A DNA stretch of 64,000 bases from the NCBI GenBank assembly GCA_963971225.1, contig OZ020268.1, forward strand, positions 49,960,404 through 50,024,403. Direction: 5' to 3'. The number at the start of each line of letters is the position of its first letter. The stretch's first letter is position 1. This DNA comes from Melieria omissa. Taxonomy: Eukaryota > Arthropoda > Insecta > Diptera > Ulidiidae. Below the pieces are notes generated by a model. The model did no database searches, was not told the origin of the DNA, and saw nothing but the letters and a program-made list of their open reading frames with translations. This document shows positions 10,240 to 21,530 of this stretch, piece by piece. A program made the position numbers and the translations under genes.

Positions 10240-11646
10240 TTAGGCGTTCTTCAAGGTGAAGTTGGCGCATTTTTTCAACATATTACTAAGCGAAGTACTA
10301 CGCGACGTTTTCGATTGTGTGCGTGCGTTGAGTATCTTCTTTTCGGCGGCACACATAAGTCGATCCTTGATGTAGTTGTCCATCTCGAAGTCGGCCTCAA
10401 TGGGCGGTATATCTTCCGGATTACGTGTTGACGCCGAGTCGAGTCCTTTTATAATTAGACTGAGCAGCGCATGCGCCAGCTTGTGGCACACTTCGAACTC
10501 AAGCGCCTCGGGTGTGGTGTAATAGATGGCAGCTTGATTAACCGGCTGCACGCCGATGGCCAACAATATGTTGCAGAAGATGCCGCGCTGCATGCGTGAA
10601 TAGGGCTCAACCAGCTGTGGCGGTATGGGCATGGTGGTGGCCAGCTTGGAAATGAAATCGGCAAATTTCCGTATCAACACATTGAGGTACTGCGTACGGC
10701 ACTGTCGCTCCAGTTTGGTCAGCATTTCGTAGTAGAGTTCCTGCTTGCGCTTGATAAGGTCCTCCTTTTTGCGTTCCTTGGCCTTTTGGTTTTTGATAAT
10801 GTGTTCCAGTTGCCTGTAGATGAGGAGAATTTAACAAGCTCATTCTACGAGCGAGTGGTTTGCGCAGTTGTGACAAGCAAAGAAGGTCTGTGGCGAAGAG
10901 AGACTACTTGGGTGTATACTTAAACCTGGCCAGGCTTATATTCAAGTCTAGTTAAATGCACTTGTTCAGAGCCAGCAGTAAGCCAAAACAGCCGCATACT
11001 TGAGAAAAGGCTTGAACTCAATTGGGACCTGCTCCAGGAGCTAACAAATACTGTTGGCACTGAGTACCATTAGTCAACAACTCGGGCGACATATTTCCGA
11101 GTGTAGATTATACCAGATCAATTTGGTAGATTATTTTTTGAACCATACTAAGCGAATCCATACTCAAAGCCAGAGAGGCATCGGAGAAGCCAAACTCAAG
11201 CCAGGCCAAACAGGTTTGTTCCCGAAAATTTCACTAATACCAAGCTGATCCCTAAAACTGGCATTCGCTAATAAATGGCAACAACTACTGTTCGATTGTA
11301 ACATATGTATATTTGCTTTACATATTCCTTACTCAGTAGAGATGGCATTGGTTCTGCCAGTCAATCGCTTTAAGCGCTGTCGTCGCTGTTTCGGCGACAA
11401 CACCTTTCCATAGTTTTCATAGGTATGTAGAAGACGCTTCGGATCGTAGGCCGCAATGCGCTCGAGTTCCGGACTCAGGCATGGCACCGGCGTCGGCTTG
11501 TAAGCCATTCGCTTCACGTAGCTCTTCAGCTTTTCCAGATGCTCGAGTTCCCTCTTCACATCTTCCGCTTCTTCTTCGGATTCTTCTGCTACAAGGGACG
11601 ATGACGGCAGCGGTGCATCCCAATCCTCGACTCCTTGACTGGCCAT
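10240..11646 (-). CDS. Unrecognised 295-aa basic/coiled-coil protein
   Basis: Two exons, 11646-11333 and 10813-10240, are joined across a 519-base intron (GTAAGG donor, CTACAG acceptor) and give 295 aa in frame. The N-terminus is acidic (AEESEEEAEDVKRELEHLEK). A helical basic middle follows (KQRRQRLKRL, then KNQKAKERKKEDLIKRKQEL), with predicted coiled-coil character around the exon junction. The second half is a more hydrophobic, probably folded domain (residues about 140-255, with PIPPQLVEPYSRMQRG and HKLAHALLSLIIKG). The tail is basic and Ser-rich. I do not recognise the family. It is convergent with BubR1 (150 bases between stops) and its start lies 170 bases downstream of the Mulder stop codon, both on the minus strand. 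Both splice sites and the frame are clear, so a real gene is likely. Confidence 0.7.
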
Positions 11647-11815
11647 CTTGCAAAGTCGTTCTTAACGAAACTATTGACAATTTGAATATGAAATTGCAAA
11701 AATGTTTACAAAAAAATACTTCAAATTTTTGTTAAATAAAAATACGAAAAAAACTGAAATTTTACGACGTAAGAACAAAAAACTTAACAAAAAGGAGCAG
11801 TTTAAATAAAATGAT

Positions 11816-13696
11816 TTATGGCATTTCGTTTTTTTGAAACTTTATGCACAGCCAATTCGCAGGTATTTCGAATGAGTCGGGCGTGTTTGCCGAGTAGTCG
11901 GACTTGTAGGGTACATGCCAGGTGCCGTGCACTTGATGCGCGCACATCCGATGGCGTACAGGCTCCTTAAAAGGCACAAAGGAATTATTATTGTCGACAA
12001 TAAAACGAATGCTCCCGACTTACCTTCACAATAATCTTGCCGCTGTCAGTGCGTGTTATGAGCGCGTACTGGTGCTCTTGCTGCCAGCGCCGGAATGTTG
12101 TGCTTAACTCAGGACCGAGCAGGAACGAGTGCGAGCGCATTAAGTCGCGCGAAAAGAAGTCTGTCGCTTGGCCACTCTTCAGGGCGGCGTACAGCAGGAA
12201 GGGATCGTCATGTGAACTGCAAAGGTACAAAAGAAAATTAAAGAGAACTTTGTCTAGTTTCAACGTTTGCAGCTTACAGATTGTTGGTGAGAAAGAGGCT
12301 GGCATTCCGACGTATAAATTGCATGACGTCCTTGGGCCAACTGTTCATGTGCTTCCGGCCCAGTACCAACACATGCTTGTTCTTTTCGGTGAAATACTGC
12401 ACAACGCTGGCAAGCTGCGAGCGAGCGAAACAATCAAAATGAACACTTTTTTCATTGGAATCCATGAACGAGTTTGGTTTCGACTGGGTGTTGGCGTCGA
12501 TGAAGCCAGCACTCTGATTGAATTTGACTACCTACCAGTTTGGCTAATGCATGTGGCGGTTGTTTAGCACCCATTGAGTAGGCCACATTGAGACCGTCAA
12601 TGACACAGTCGTACGGCGCTGTCTGCGTCACAAATCGTTTAAAATGTTCCACCTCCTCTGGCGTGGACTTTTGGAAGACATCGTTACGTATGAGCACCTT
12701 GTTGAGGAAGGCATTACTAAGCCGAGCAAACTGCAGGTCGCTAATGGCAACGTTCTGCATGTACTGCGCGCAACTGGCGCACTGCCCACGTCCATCCAGC
12801 TGCGTCATTGCCACGCTTAGTGCCACTTCCGGCAGCTGGCGCGCAAGCTCCGCAATACATTTGGCCACCTTGACCGTAATTAAAAGATCGTGTCTTTCAA
12901 AAAATGTCAGCAGCTGCTCGAGATTCTGTCTAAACTTTGTTGCATCTTGCGCAATTTGACGCAGGTATGCCAGAAATATCTCACATTTCGGCTGCTTGCG
13001 CTGCTGCAACATTTCCTGCAACAGCTTCCAACCCAGTGGTAGCTCACCTTCGCTGAACGCCTTTGCCACCAATGTCGTGTAGGCACCCACACTGGGCACA
13101 CTCGTCACTTTTGTCATCTGCAACAACTCCTCGCCCGTTCGCCAGCGCTGTGTTCCCACCAGACCATATATTAAATTTTCACATGTGGTAGCATCCAGCA
13201 CCTCGTAGCGCTGTCGCAGCGCTTCGTATATGTCAATAATTTCTTGTTGTTCCTCGGTGGACAAGGCCGCATTGTTTTCCACGCTGGCGTGGTATGCGGC
13301 ATTGTAGACGCGCAACAGCCGACCCAGTGTGGCGGCATTTGGTTCAATGCCACTATGCCGCAAGTGTCGAATATAGTCCTTGGCCAGCGGCAGCTGCTCC
13401 GCCTCGCTGCACATGCCCAAAATGGCTGCATCCACATTGCTGGCGTTAATGTGCTTATAGTTGTTGGTTAGTAGCTGGCGGACCTTTTGCCATTCAACAT
13501 CTGACAACTGGTTGCGCTGGTGAAACAACTCCGTTTTAAGCGTTTGCAATTGGTCGCGTGGCACGCTAAGCTGTGGCCGCTTGTGCGTGCCAGCGCGTCT
13601 TATGGCATTCCAACGATGCGGTAATCCTTGTACCACTGGCCAGCGGCGAAACACTTTCAAAACAATCATTTCCTTCTGGTTGGAAAATCTACCCAT
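11816..13696 (-). CDS. mldr: Mulder, mitochondrial RNase P catalytic subunit (PRORP/MRPP3)
   Basis: Four exons (13696-12536, 12414-12278, 12216-12024, 11965-11816) join in phase to 546 aa. A helical PPR-like region spans about residues 80-260 (for example [20 protein letters not shown]). Zinc-ligand CASC lies in the linker. The NYN/PIN-like metallonuclease domain shows [23 protein letters not shown] and [13 protein letters not shown], keeping the catalytic Asp set. The end carries [12 protein letters not shown] and WLC, the second zinc-ligand group. PRORP cleaves 5' leaders from mitochondrial pre-tRNAs with the Roswell and Scully subunits. An internal Met at residue 10 (13669) begins [15 protein letters not shown], a better mitochondrial presequence, so translation may start there. 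The upstream side is divergent to the DNL zinc-finger gene, about 1.6 kb away. Confidence 0.92.
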
Positions 13697-15281
13697 AGCA
13701 TAGGGGTTAAAGCAATGTTGTTAACCTCAAAATTACATTGAGCGATGTTTCTCATGTTCTCACATATTCATTGCGGGCGGCGTAATAGCAAAATAATACA
13801 AATTAATCATTTACATCATACAGAAATTACATGTAAATCATAAATCACATGTACATCATAAAGAAAACAAAAGTCGTTCAAAATTTAAAGAGGAAATGTT
13901 TGTATCTATAGGAACTAATAAGAAAAATATTAAAATTTTTTTTAGAATTGTAAATACAAAAGAATCGCTATATTTCGTACCTCGTTAATTCGAAAATCTC
14001 AATAATTCGTAATAAACTGTTGATCTCTTGAAAAACTCGCTTTAATTCGTAAAAATTCCATACATTTTGGTCCCTCGCTAATTCGTATTTTTTTATACAA
14101 GCTCGGTTTTACTTCTTATGAATCGTAATGGCTTGTAGACAACCTCTTATAATTCGTAATACAAAGCAAAATTTTATGGAACTCTGGTTCCAAAAACATC
14201 AATCATAGTAGGCAGCCACGACTACGTTTATTGTTATTGTTTACTTTTTAATGGAACTTTTTTATTGTTTTTACACATGTATATGTACATATGTTCAGAC
14301 CTATTAAAGCAAAATGAATCATTCCTTAGTATTAAATAAATTGAAGAAACACCGTAAATTCGTATTTTTCCTTATTTTACCCTCGTTAAATCGAAATCTC
14401 GTTAAATCAAAAACCCCTGTAATTCGTATAAAATGTCTGGTCCCCTGCGATTACGAATTATTGGGATTCTACTGTATATAGATCAAGAAGACTATCACAT
14501 CTTGTTTGTCCTTTATTGTAACATTTGGTCCTTTCACTAGTTAATTTGTTAAAACGCTTCTCAAGAACGACAAATAATACGATACAAGGAAAAAATTATA
14601 TACGACATCCTCCAAATTAAAAACAATAGAAATAATGTTCTAATGTTCTTTTTCAATCTCTTATTTATTCAAAAAGCATTTAATTAGGCGAGAACGTACG
14701 TGTGGCAGCACTAATACAACAAAATACAATTTACATTCTGTTGTAGAATAATGCGCCTAATAAAGCCGAACAGCTGATCAGCTGTTACCACAATGCTAAT
14801 GAAACCCAATTTCCACACAAAAATTTCAGTTCATTCTCGTTATTTCACAATTTTTTTTACATCCACCACACACGTTTCTGTGTGAAAGAACGAATAAAAA
14901 AAAGCAAAATCATATAGAGAATAATTCCTGAAAGTACATTTCCGCTTGGAAACATGCTAATGATAGCTTCACTAGGATAATTCTAACTTTGGATTCTGTA
15001 AGTGCTTCGTGAGCGACAACTTTCCATGTGGAATGTATTAAATACACTTTGAATTAGGCTATTTGGCCGTAAACTTGGTGGATCTTGGCGCTATTAGATT
15101 CAGTCAGGTTGCGATCGAGCAACAATTCGGCGTAGTATCCAGAAATAGTGATTCGGTAATTGAAGAAAGCTCATACAACACACAGCGCGAAGGAACCAAA
15201 GAAGCGCCGTTGAACAATTGTATTATTCATTTGCTATCGAAAAGATTGTGAATATGAAAGCGTCCACAGTGCGTGTGTAAA
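13697..15281. other. Intergenic region between Mulder and the DNL gene
   Basis: AT-rich DNA between divergent genes. It contains the TAATTCG-rich mobile-element remnant at 13960-14474 (separate entry). The remainder shows no ORF or RNA gene that I can support. Confidence 0.45.
13960..14474. mobile_element. Probable degenerate pogo/Tigger-like MITE
   Basis: Over half a kilobase the motif TAATTCG/TAAATCG recurs many times in both orientations (for example near 13987, 14000, 14045, 14082, 14152, 14352, 14421). The right end reads ATTGGGATTCTACTG followed by TA. In reverse complement this begins CAGTAGAATCCCAAT, like the CAGT-starting termini of pogo-type elements with TA target sites. The left terminus is decayed and I could not find a clean matching inverted repeat, so the left border is approximate. 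Confidence 0.45.
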
Positions 15282-15815
15282 ATGAACGCATTGCGTAACA
15301 TCTTTAGCACAAGAGCACTAACCAGTCTCCGACAACATGGACAGAATGTGCTCTTCAATCTTACGCAGCCCGTGGACAGCGCAGCGACCGCCGCACCGGC
15401 GGCTGACTGCGCTGTCGCCGGCGGTACCGACAACCGACCCAATCAGCCGTTGAGGATACCCAGGTCGATACTCGATGCCACCAGCTTTACGGGCAAGAAA
15501 TTCGGTCAAAGCGCCGCATCGGCAGGCTCCATATCGCCGACGACGCTTAAACGTTTGCGCCACATGGAACGCAAGGTGGAGCTGGTCTATCGCTGCACGT
15601 TGTGCAACACGCGCAACAGCAAACTGGTGTCAGAGGCCGCCTACAACAGCGGTGTGGTGATACTGCAGTGTGACGGTTGTTCTGTTAACCATTTGATCAC
15701 CGATCACCTGGGCTGGTTCGCCAACACCAAAGGCAAAAGCTTCGACGAAGTGCTCGCCGAGCGGGGCGACCGCGTAAAAATCATCAAGGTGAACGAAAAC
15801 GGCGTGCCCATCTAG
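15282..15815 (+). CDS. DNL-type zinc-finger protein, mitochondrial Hsp70 escort (Zim17/HEP/DNLZ)
   Basis: Intronless 177-aa ORF. The ATG at 15282 (aaaATGa) is chosen. The N-terminus (MNALRNIFSTRALTSLRQHG) is basic and amphipathic, as in a mitochondrial presequence. After a low-complexity linker comes the DNL zinc finger at about residues 100-165: YRCTLCNTRNSK, then VILQCDGCSVNHLITDHLGW. This gives the two CxxC pairs and the family's conserved HLITDHLGW segment (vertebrate DNLZ and yeast Zim17 keep an equivalent His-Asp stretch). These proteins bind mitochondrial Hsp70 (mortalin) in the matrix and keep it soluble. The gene stands alone, divergent from Mulder. Confidence 0.88.
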   Translation: MNALRNIFSTRALTSLRQHGQNVLFNLTQPVDSAATAAPAADCAVAGGTDNRPNQPLRIPRSILDATSFTGKKFGQSAASAGSISPTTLKRLRHMERKVELVYRCTLCNTRNSKLVSEAAYNSGVVILQCDGCSVNHLITDHLGWFANTKGKSFDEVLAERGDRVKIIKVNENGVPI

Positions 15816-16471
15816 TCGCTGTCAGGCACAACACCACACACATGTACTTAACCCGACTGTGAATATCCTACAAGTGAGCGGAATTTGAACCAGGTTCAGC
15901 GAGTCACAGCTGGAGCTTTGCAAAATCTGTAGCCAGTTAGCGCGCATATTAACTGATAGTAGTGCGAAGTGACGCTTTGGAGCGTTCAAGTTTCATTAAT
16001 GAATGCGCGTCATATTTGCACACACATATTACAAACAAAGTTACCTTCCATTGTTTGTATATAAGAACAATTTTTTGTACAGGCGTAACGTAAACGTTTT
16101 GCAATCATCCTGCAAGCATATAGAAATTTCGTCACAAGCACGTTTGCGTGAATTCATTAAAATTCTCTAGTTGCCATGACAGGGCAAAATTTTTGTTTAA
16201 TTTTTGTATGCTCTCTAAAAGACCAAAAACTTATAAATAAGCTAAATTGTAGTCATTGGCTGAAGCTGTGAGACCAAGCTTTAATTGTAGGGTATTTTTG
16301 CCTTTATTTAATCTATTTTTGCCTACTGTATGTACTTATGTGTGGGTATTGCTGCAGTTTACTTTTGTTGATTTTTTCTGAGAAAAAGTTAAAAACAAAA
16401 TTTGTTAATAAATGCGAACAAAATGTAAAAATCAATGCTGCTTTTATGAAATTTTTAATTTATATTTTCGC
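15816..16471. other. 3' flank of the DNL gene
   Basis: AT-rich sequence without a supported gene. Several TTAATAAAT-like tracts near 16400 could serve as polyadenylation sites for the DNL gene. Confidence 0.35.
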
Positions 16472-16483
16472 TATAGTTGTTAT

Positions 16484-16725
16484 GCCGCCGTAGCTCAGCT
16501 GGCTAGTGCTTTTTTCTTTCGGCGGCTGTCCTCTCAGCAGGAAATGGCAAACCTCTGAAAGTAAAATTGCCTATGAAAAAGCTCCCATCTCGCCGTTCGG
16601 AACCGTCATAAAACTGTAGGTCCCTTCCAACCTTGTAAAAATTCACACGCACAACATGGATAGTTGCGGGCTAGGCCTTAGTCGCGGTATCGGGCTGTCG
16701 TGCCAGTCAATTGTTAATTATTAAT
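16484..16725 (+). mobile_element. tRNA-derived SINE with 12-bp target duplication
   Basis: It starts GCCGCCGTAGCTCAGCTGG, where TAGCTCAGCTGG fits the polymerase III A box (TRGYNNARNNGG). GTTCGGAAC near 16595 is a weak B-box-like match. The body has the segment CTCTCAGCAGGAAATGGCAA and AAACTGTAGGTCCCTTCC. The flank TATAGTTGTTAT is repeated exactly at 16472-16483 and 16726-16737, which is the signature of retroposition. The tail is AT-rich (TTAATTATTAAT). A second copy with the same body lies at 52612. Confidence 0.75.
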
Positions 16726-16899
16726 TATAGTTGTTATGGGCAGTTAGGTAAGTATTTTTTTTCTCAAAATACAAACATAATTTTTTACTTTATTTAAAAC
16801 TAGTTGAAAGCGGCATTTTGAAAAGAATTAAAAGAAAACATTATTGACTTTCTCTTTATAAATTATTACAAGTTTAAAACTTTAAATTTGCTAGTTATT

Positions 16900-18184
16900 T
16901 TTTTTTTTTTTTAAACTCGAACAAACGCGCAGGGGATGACCCCTATTAATGCGAGGCATTGCGTTGGTTCAGGAAGGATATAAAGGTTAGGAGATAGGGT
17001 TGAGAGTGAAGTGGTTATGGACTCTTGCCTTGAACCCATCGAGATCATAAGTGCTGGGGAAGATATCCGCAGGGAGACCATTCCACAGCCGCGCTGTGCG
17101 GGCCAGAAACGAACTTTCTCTGTAATGCGTAGTGCGCTGGAACATCGTTTCAACGTGGAATGCATGGGCGCCAGTGTTCAAACGGGTTGCCCGTGGGAAT
17201 ACCCGGAGTGATGGCATCAAACTGCTCATCTCCACTGAGCAATTGCCGAAAAAGTATCGGTAAAACAACACCACACACGCCACGTTTCGACGATGTTCCA
17301 AGGAGTCAATAGAGCTGGATGCCCTACTGTCCCCTATAAGTTTAATCGCACGGTTTTGCACCCGGTCCAGGAGCTCCAAATGGGTTTTTGAAGCCCCCGC
17401 CCATAGGTGCGAGTTAAACTCCATTTTAGGTCGGATATAGGTAGTGTAAATAATGCGGAGATCAGACGGAGTGAAATATTTTTTGCACCGCTTTAGGAAG
17501 CCGAGGCACTTGGCTGCTTCTTTCGACACGCCAAAAATATGATCGTTCCAGCGAAGATCGTTCTTAATGGACATGCCCAGAACATCAAGAGCTGCCGATT
17601 CCGCAATACCCACACCACCCATAACCAGGGATGTGTTGGGATGTGGGGAGACTCGTTTGTGAGATAACAGGCAACATTGGGTCTTGCGGGGATTAAAATC
17701 GACCCTGTTCGCTTGACCCCACTTGGAGATTGTTTGTAGGTCGCTATTAAGTGTGTCATTCATACGGCGCCGTTCTCTCTCAATCTCCACAGAGCTGGGA
17801 CGCTTTGTGAAAGAGTATGAATGACAAATGGTGCTGTCATCCACAAACGAGTAGATGGGATTCTTCGTCGACGACAACAGGTCGTTGATGAAGATCAGGA
17901 AGAGGGTTGGAGAAAGGACCGAACCCTGCGGCACTCCCGCGCTAAGGGAATGCTTTTCCGAGGCTATGCCGTCTACTACAACACGAATAGAGCGATCATA
18001 GAGGAAGCTCGTAATCCAACGAGAGAAGGTACTACCGACACCATAGGCAATCAATTTTGACACGAGTGCTTTATGCCACACCCGGTCAAAGGCCTTGGAA
18101 ATATCCAATGCAACAACCTTGCTTTCACCGAGGTTTAGAATGCTATGGTTCCATTTCTCGGTGAGTACCGCCATAAGGTCTCCC
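16900..18184 (-). mobile_element. 5'-truncated non-LTR retrotransposon (CR1/Jockey type)
   Basis: On the minus strand the element ends with a poly(A) tail (T run at 16900-16912). The direct repeat GCTAGTTATT flanks it at 16890-16899 and 18185-18194, a 10-bp target-site duplication. It keeps only the 3' half of the second ORF and the short 3' UTR, as expected for incomplete target-primed reverse transcription. The intact duplication and uninterrupted ORF point to a fairly recent insertion. Confidence 0.9.
16987..18174 (-). CDS. LINE reverse transcriptase, C-terminal 395 aa (5'-truncated)
   Basis: The reading frame is open to the 5' truncation point, so the Met at 18174 is an internal residue, not a true start. 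Reverse transcriptase motifs appear in order: ALDISKAFDRVWH (motif A, catalytic Asp), SAGVPQGSVLSPTLFLIFIN (motif B) and YSFVDDSTI (motif C with the catalytic Asp pair). The thumb-like region follows, then the typical CR1/Jockey ending RLWNGLPADIFPSTYDLDGFK, with no RNase H domain. The endonuclease and fingers are missing, so it cannot be autonomous. Confidence 0.9.
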   Translation of the reverse strand: MAVLTEKWNHSILNLGESKVVALDISKAFDRVWHKALVSKLIAYGVGSTFSRWITSFLYDRSIRVVVDGIASEKHSLSAGVPQGSVLSPTLFLIFINDLLSSTKNPIYSFVDDSTICHSYSFTKRPSSVEIERERRRMNDTLNSDLQTISKWGQANRVDFNPRKTQCCLLSHKRVSPHPNTSLVMGGVGIAESAALDVLGMSIKNDLRWNDHIFGVSKEAAKCLGFLKRCKKYFTPSDLRIIYTTYIRPKMEFNSHLWAGASKTHLELLDRVQNRAIKLIGDSRASSSIDSLEHRRNVACVVLFYRYFFGNCSVEMSSLMPSLRVFPRATRLNTGAHAFHVETMFQRTTHYRESSFLARTARLWNGLPADIFPSTYDLDGFKARVHNHFTLNPIS

Positions 18185-18194
18185 GCTAGTTATT

Positions 18195-20500
18195 ATTTAT
18201 TTATATACAAGTTAAAGTATAAGCTGTACACAAATCTGTGGGCAAAAGCAATAACCGCCTAAGTCGAAAATTGCTGTTTCGAGCAATATCGTTTTAAAGT
18301 TTTAGCGCGTAGTGTGTTCGTTATGGGAATGCGAATAGGTTTTTATTGATAACTGTTTTGATTTTAAAGATACAAACTACCCGATTTTTCACAAACGTAG
18401 GCCACAGTCAAGGGAACGTGGTGGCATCCATAACTCGATTTCGTCTTAAGTCGACTTAAGCGGATATTGCTTTTGACCACAGAATTGTCAATATAAAAGT
18501 AATAGACTTCTCGATTTGAGAATTAAATTAAAACTGTTTTTGAACGTGAAACCGACCAAAGATAACAATTGAATCAGTGTCCGCCAAGAGCGGAATATTC
18601 TTGCTAAAACAATAAGAACATTGTTGGAGTTAGTACAATGACTATAGTCAACAATTCAGTGCCCGAGCCCAATAGATTTGGTTGTACTTTTTTCTAAAGA
18701 ATTTATCAGTAATGTACTTGAAATAATTAAACACACAGCACACACAAAATTTAAATACCCCTTTCTTTATAATACAAACATCGCTATATCAGGCGCTGCT
18801 AGGTGCTATTGTTGTGCCTAAAATTGGACACCATTAGGTATTTCGAATGATTTTAATTTCACAATGTCCTAAATGAGGTGCCAAGCGCCGATTAGCGCTT
18901 ATATCCCAGTCGCAAAATTTGCTAAAATTTCAATACAAATTGATAAGCATAAAATGTAATAGGTTTATTTTAGCCGCTGTAATTAGTTTTCCTTCTAAAT
19001 TTTTACAGTTTAACGCCGAATCCGAACGGCGATTGGCAGTTTTTCGTTCACACTTGGAGGTTTTGCCATTGCCTGCCAAGAGCGCACTTGTGCGATTCTT
19101 GTAATTCTCATTCTCTTCATGTGGATAGCGATAGAAGTAGACGAGTGTTTCACCAGCCCGAGCCAGGAATCGAACCTGGAGCCTTTGGTATGAGAAGCCA
19201 GCGCTCTACCCGCTGGACTATCGAGGCTGCTTCACAGTAAGAGAAACCTGAATTTGTGTTGACTCCTCAAATGCAAGCCAACTGTTTCAAACTTCAAACC
19301 TAGCTTTCAGTTTATTTAGCTTACGCCAGGAAATACTTTTCTGTCATATATTTGCAAAAACCCTTTTGTATGCAAAGCAATTAAAATAAACCTCTTTTAC
19401 GTTCAATAACCTTCTGCATAAAATATGCGCAAATTGTAAATATAAACAACAAAAACACATAAAAATAACAACCTGCATCATATCTTATTCCGCACACAGC
19501 TCCGTAAACATTCAGCGGAAACTCGTTATGCAATAAACGTGAAAATTGTTTACTTAATTTCTAGCTAATGCTTCCGATATCATTCAATTGATTAAAATGT
19601 TTGATGCGTGAATTTACTTTATCAATAAACGAGTACGCGCGACCATCGTTCATTCTCGATGCCTCGTCTCTCTCTAATCATACAATTATAAGCCAAAATA
19701 AACGAATGAAGCATTTGCCTAATGTGACATGCGCAATTTGGTGCGCCGACATGGAAGCGCTCTGCTAGTGCTGCTCTCGGCTAGTAAACACTTAATTGGA
19801 TCCGTCATAAAGTAGCGCACGCCGACTATTGACTCATGTCGCCAGCACTTCGGATTTGTTTTACAGTTTGCAGCGTCATGTTGTTTGTCTGTATGCTGGC
19901 TGACGTTGGTATTGAAGGACGGTGTCAACTCTTCAGTGTGTTTGAAAATACCGTTATAGATGCGGGAATTTCGCCATTTCAAGTAGTCATTTGTTCGTTT
20001 TTCAGTACAACGACTAAAAGACCCAACACCGTTGCTAATAGATCCTGGTTTGTTGTTTAGGAAATGTTAAAACACTATTAAACAGGCCAAACATTTTATA
20101 TATCCTGATGCTGTAAGCATTTGTTTTAAATTGTTGTCTAGTATTAAATTTAATTTAAATTCATAGTAAGCCTTTGGTTTAAAGTACAAAAAAGATATGG
20201 AAAAGACATTGAATACTAGAGAACAACATTTGAAAACTTATTTTGTATTTGGCGAAATAAAAAGCCCCAAAAAAAGTTATCTAAAAGTTTAACAAGTTTT
20301 TTGCCGGCAGTCAACCTTCCGTCTTACCTAACCTACTCTACCTCTGGTGCGAATTTCTGCGCATCAAGGTGTATGAGCGACTATACGATTGCGTCTATCG
20401 ACTTGCAGCACATTGCGTTGTATTTATGTGCATTGTGAACGGTGTTGGACGAAACACCTTTTGACATCTCCGGGATGACAACTGACCTCAAGGCATACGG
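18195..20500. other. Gene-free AT-rich region
   Basis: No gene or exon recognised, apart from the tRNA-like sequence at 19155-19227. Short ORFs here (for example 19836-20060) show no family motif or splice context. Confidence 0.4.
19155..19227 (-). tRNA. tRNA-like sequence (pseudogene or tRNA-derived SINE head)
   Basis: Read on the minus strand it has tRNA dimensions. The T arm is perfect, CCAGG-TTCGATT-CCTGG, containing a good B box, and the A-box region is TAGTCCAGCGGGTAGAGC. Segment lengths (D arm, 5-7-5 anticodon arm, 5-base variable loop) fit a tRNA with CTC in the anticodon position. However, the acceptor stem has two mismatches plus wobbles and the anticodon stem has two C-A mismatches. 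I therefore do not call a functional gene. Confidence 0.5.
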
Positions 20501-20716
20501 CTTGCAATGTATATGTGCCTGCAAAGGAACACGGTGAAAGAGGAAACAGCGAGCACCAAAAGTCTGTGGGCGTACACATTCATTTTAAGCATAGACATAT
20601 GGACTAACAGAAGACATGGCGATGTGAACTTATACCTAACGCATTTCCTTACGGGTCACGGTGGCTGTAGAAGCTACCTACACCGCTTTGGTGACAATGA
20701 CAATGCAACTGCATAA
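20500..20716 (+). pseudogene. R1-type LINE ORF2 fragment (C-terminal end)
   Basis: An open stretch ends with HGDVNLYLTHFLTGHGGCRSY and then LHRFGDN. This matches the conserved segment after RNase H-like/connection sequences in R1-clade LINEs (typically NFYLTQxLTGHGxFxxYLxRF). No other domains survive nearby. It is a decayed fragment. Confidence 0.6.
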
Positions 20717-20939
20717 AAGTCTTGAGAAGTCCACAAAATATTGTTGGTCTTGGGAGGCAATATGCTATAACATCCATACAAACACAGTTGAGATGAACAG
20801 AATGGGTATGGCCCACAACACAACCTAAGACTCGAGGAAGGAACCTGAAATTCAGATCATTAGTCTAACGCCTCGGATTACAACTCCAAATGAAGTGAAA
20901 AATGCCTCAGTCTGTGGAGAGACTAGCTAAGCATAATAC

Positions 20940-21480
20940 TGGGCTTCTTCTGAACACTGCAGGCTGAGAAAATACATACAGACAATTCGGTTAGAACAGG
21001 TAAGAGTCTGTAGACTCTGTGATTCTAATGAAGTATGTTGCAGCAAGAGGCGTTTTCTAGGCCAGCATTGGCTTTTAGAAGAGGATGTTAAGCACCTGAA
21101 CTCCTGTGAGTTACTTATTTTTCTTAGATCGGTGGGTAACTAAGGAGAAACCAGCTTAGACAGGTCACAGGTCTTCTAACTGGGCATTGCAGATTGAGGA
21201 AACACATGCATACAATCGGGATAGAACAGGTAAGCGTCTGTAGACTCTGCGAAATACCAGAGGAGACTCCCGAACACATCATAATGCACTGTAATGCATC
21301 TTGTCGCAGCAGGTTGCGTTACCTGGGCCAATTTTGGCTTGCAGAAGAGGACGTCAAACACCTAGACCCCCGCGAGTTACTAAGTTTAGGGCGATTGGTC
21401 TAGGGGATGTACTCTAACATTTGTAAGGAGCACAATAGATCAATCCTGGTCTCAGTGCAGTTTACCCTAATCAATTCTAT
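20940..21480 (+). pseudogene. Two tandem Jockey/R1-type LINE 3' ends
   Basis: The segment at about 20955-21140 and that at about 21180-21410 are diverged direct copies of the same sequence. Shared strings include TAGACTCTG and TTAGAAGAGGATGT/TTGCAGAAGAGGACGT. The second stays open and encodes RKHMHTIGIEQVSVCRLC followed by ETPEHIIMHC, the terminal C-C-H-C zinc knuckle of Jockey/R1 ORF2 proteins, then RLRYLGQFWLAEEDVKHLD. A TTCTATTCTATTCTATA simple repeat closes it near 21475. A related fragment lies at 50080-50350 on the other strand. Confidence 0.7.
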
Positions 21481-21530
21481 TCTATTCTATAGATCGGTGG
21501 GTAAAGATAATGTTCTCTAACTGTTAGTAG

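Noticed and set aside
19836..20060. 74-aa plus-strand ORF with a hydrophobic start that looks like a signal peptide
   Set aside because: No splice context, no family match, lies in repeat-rich DNA; probably chance.
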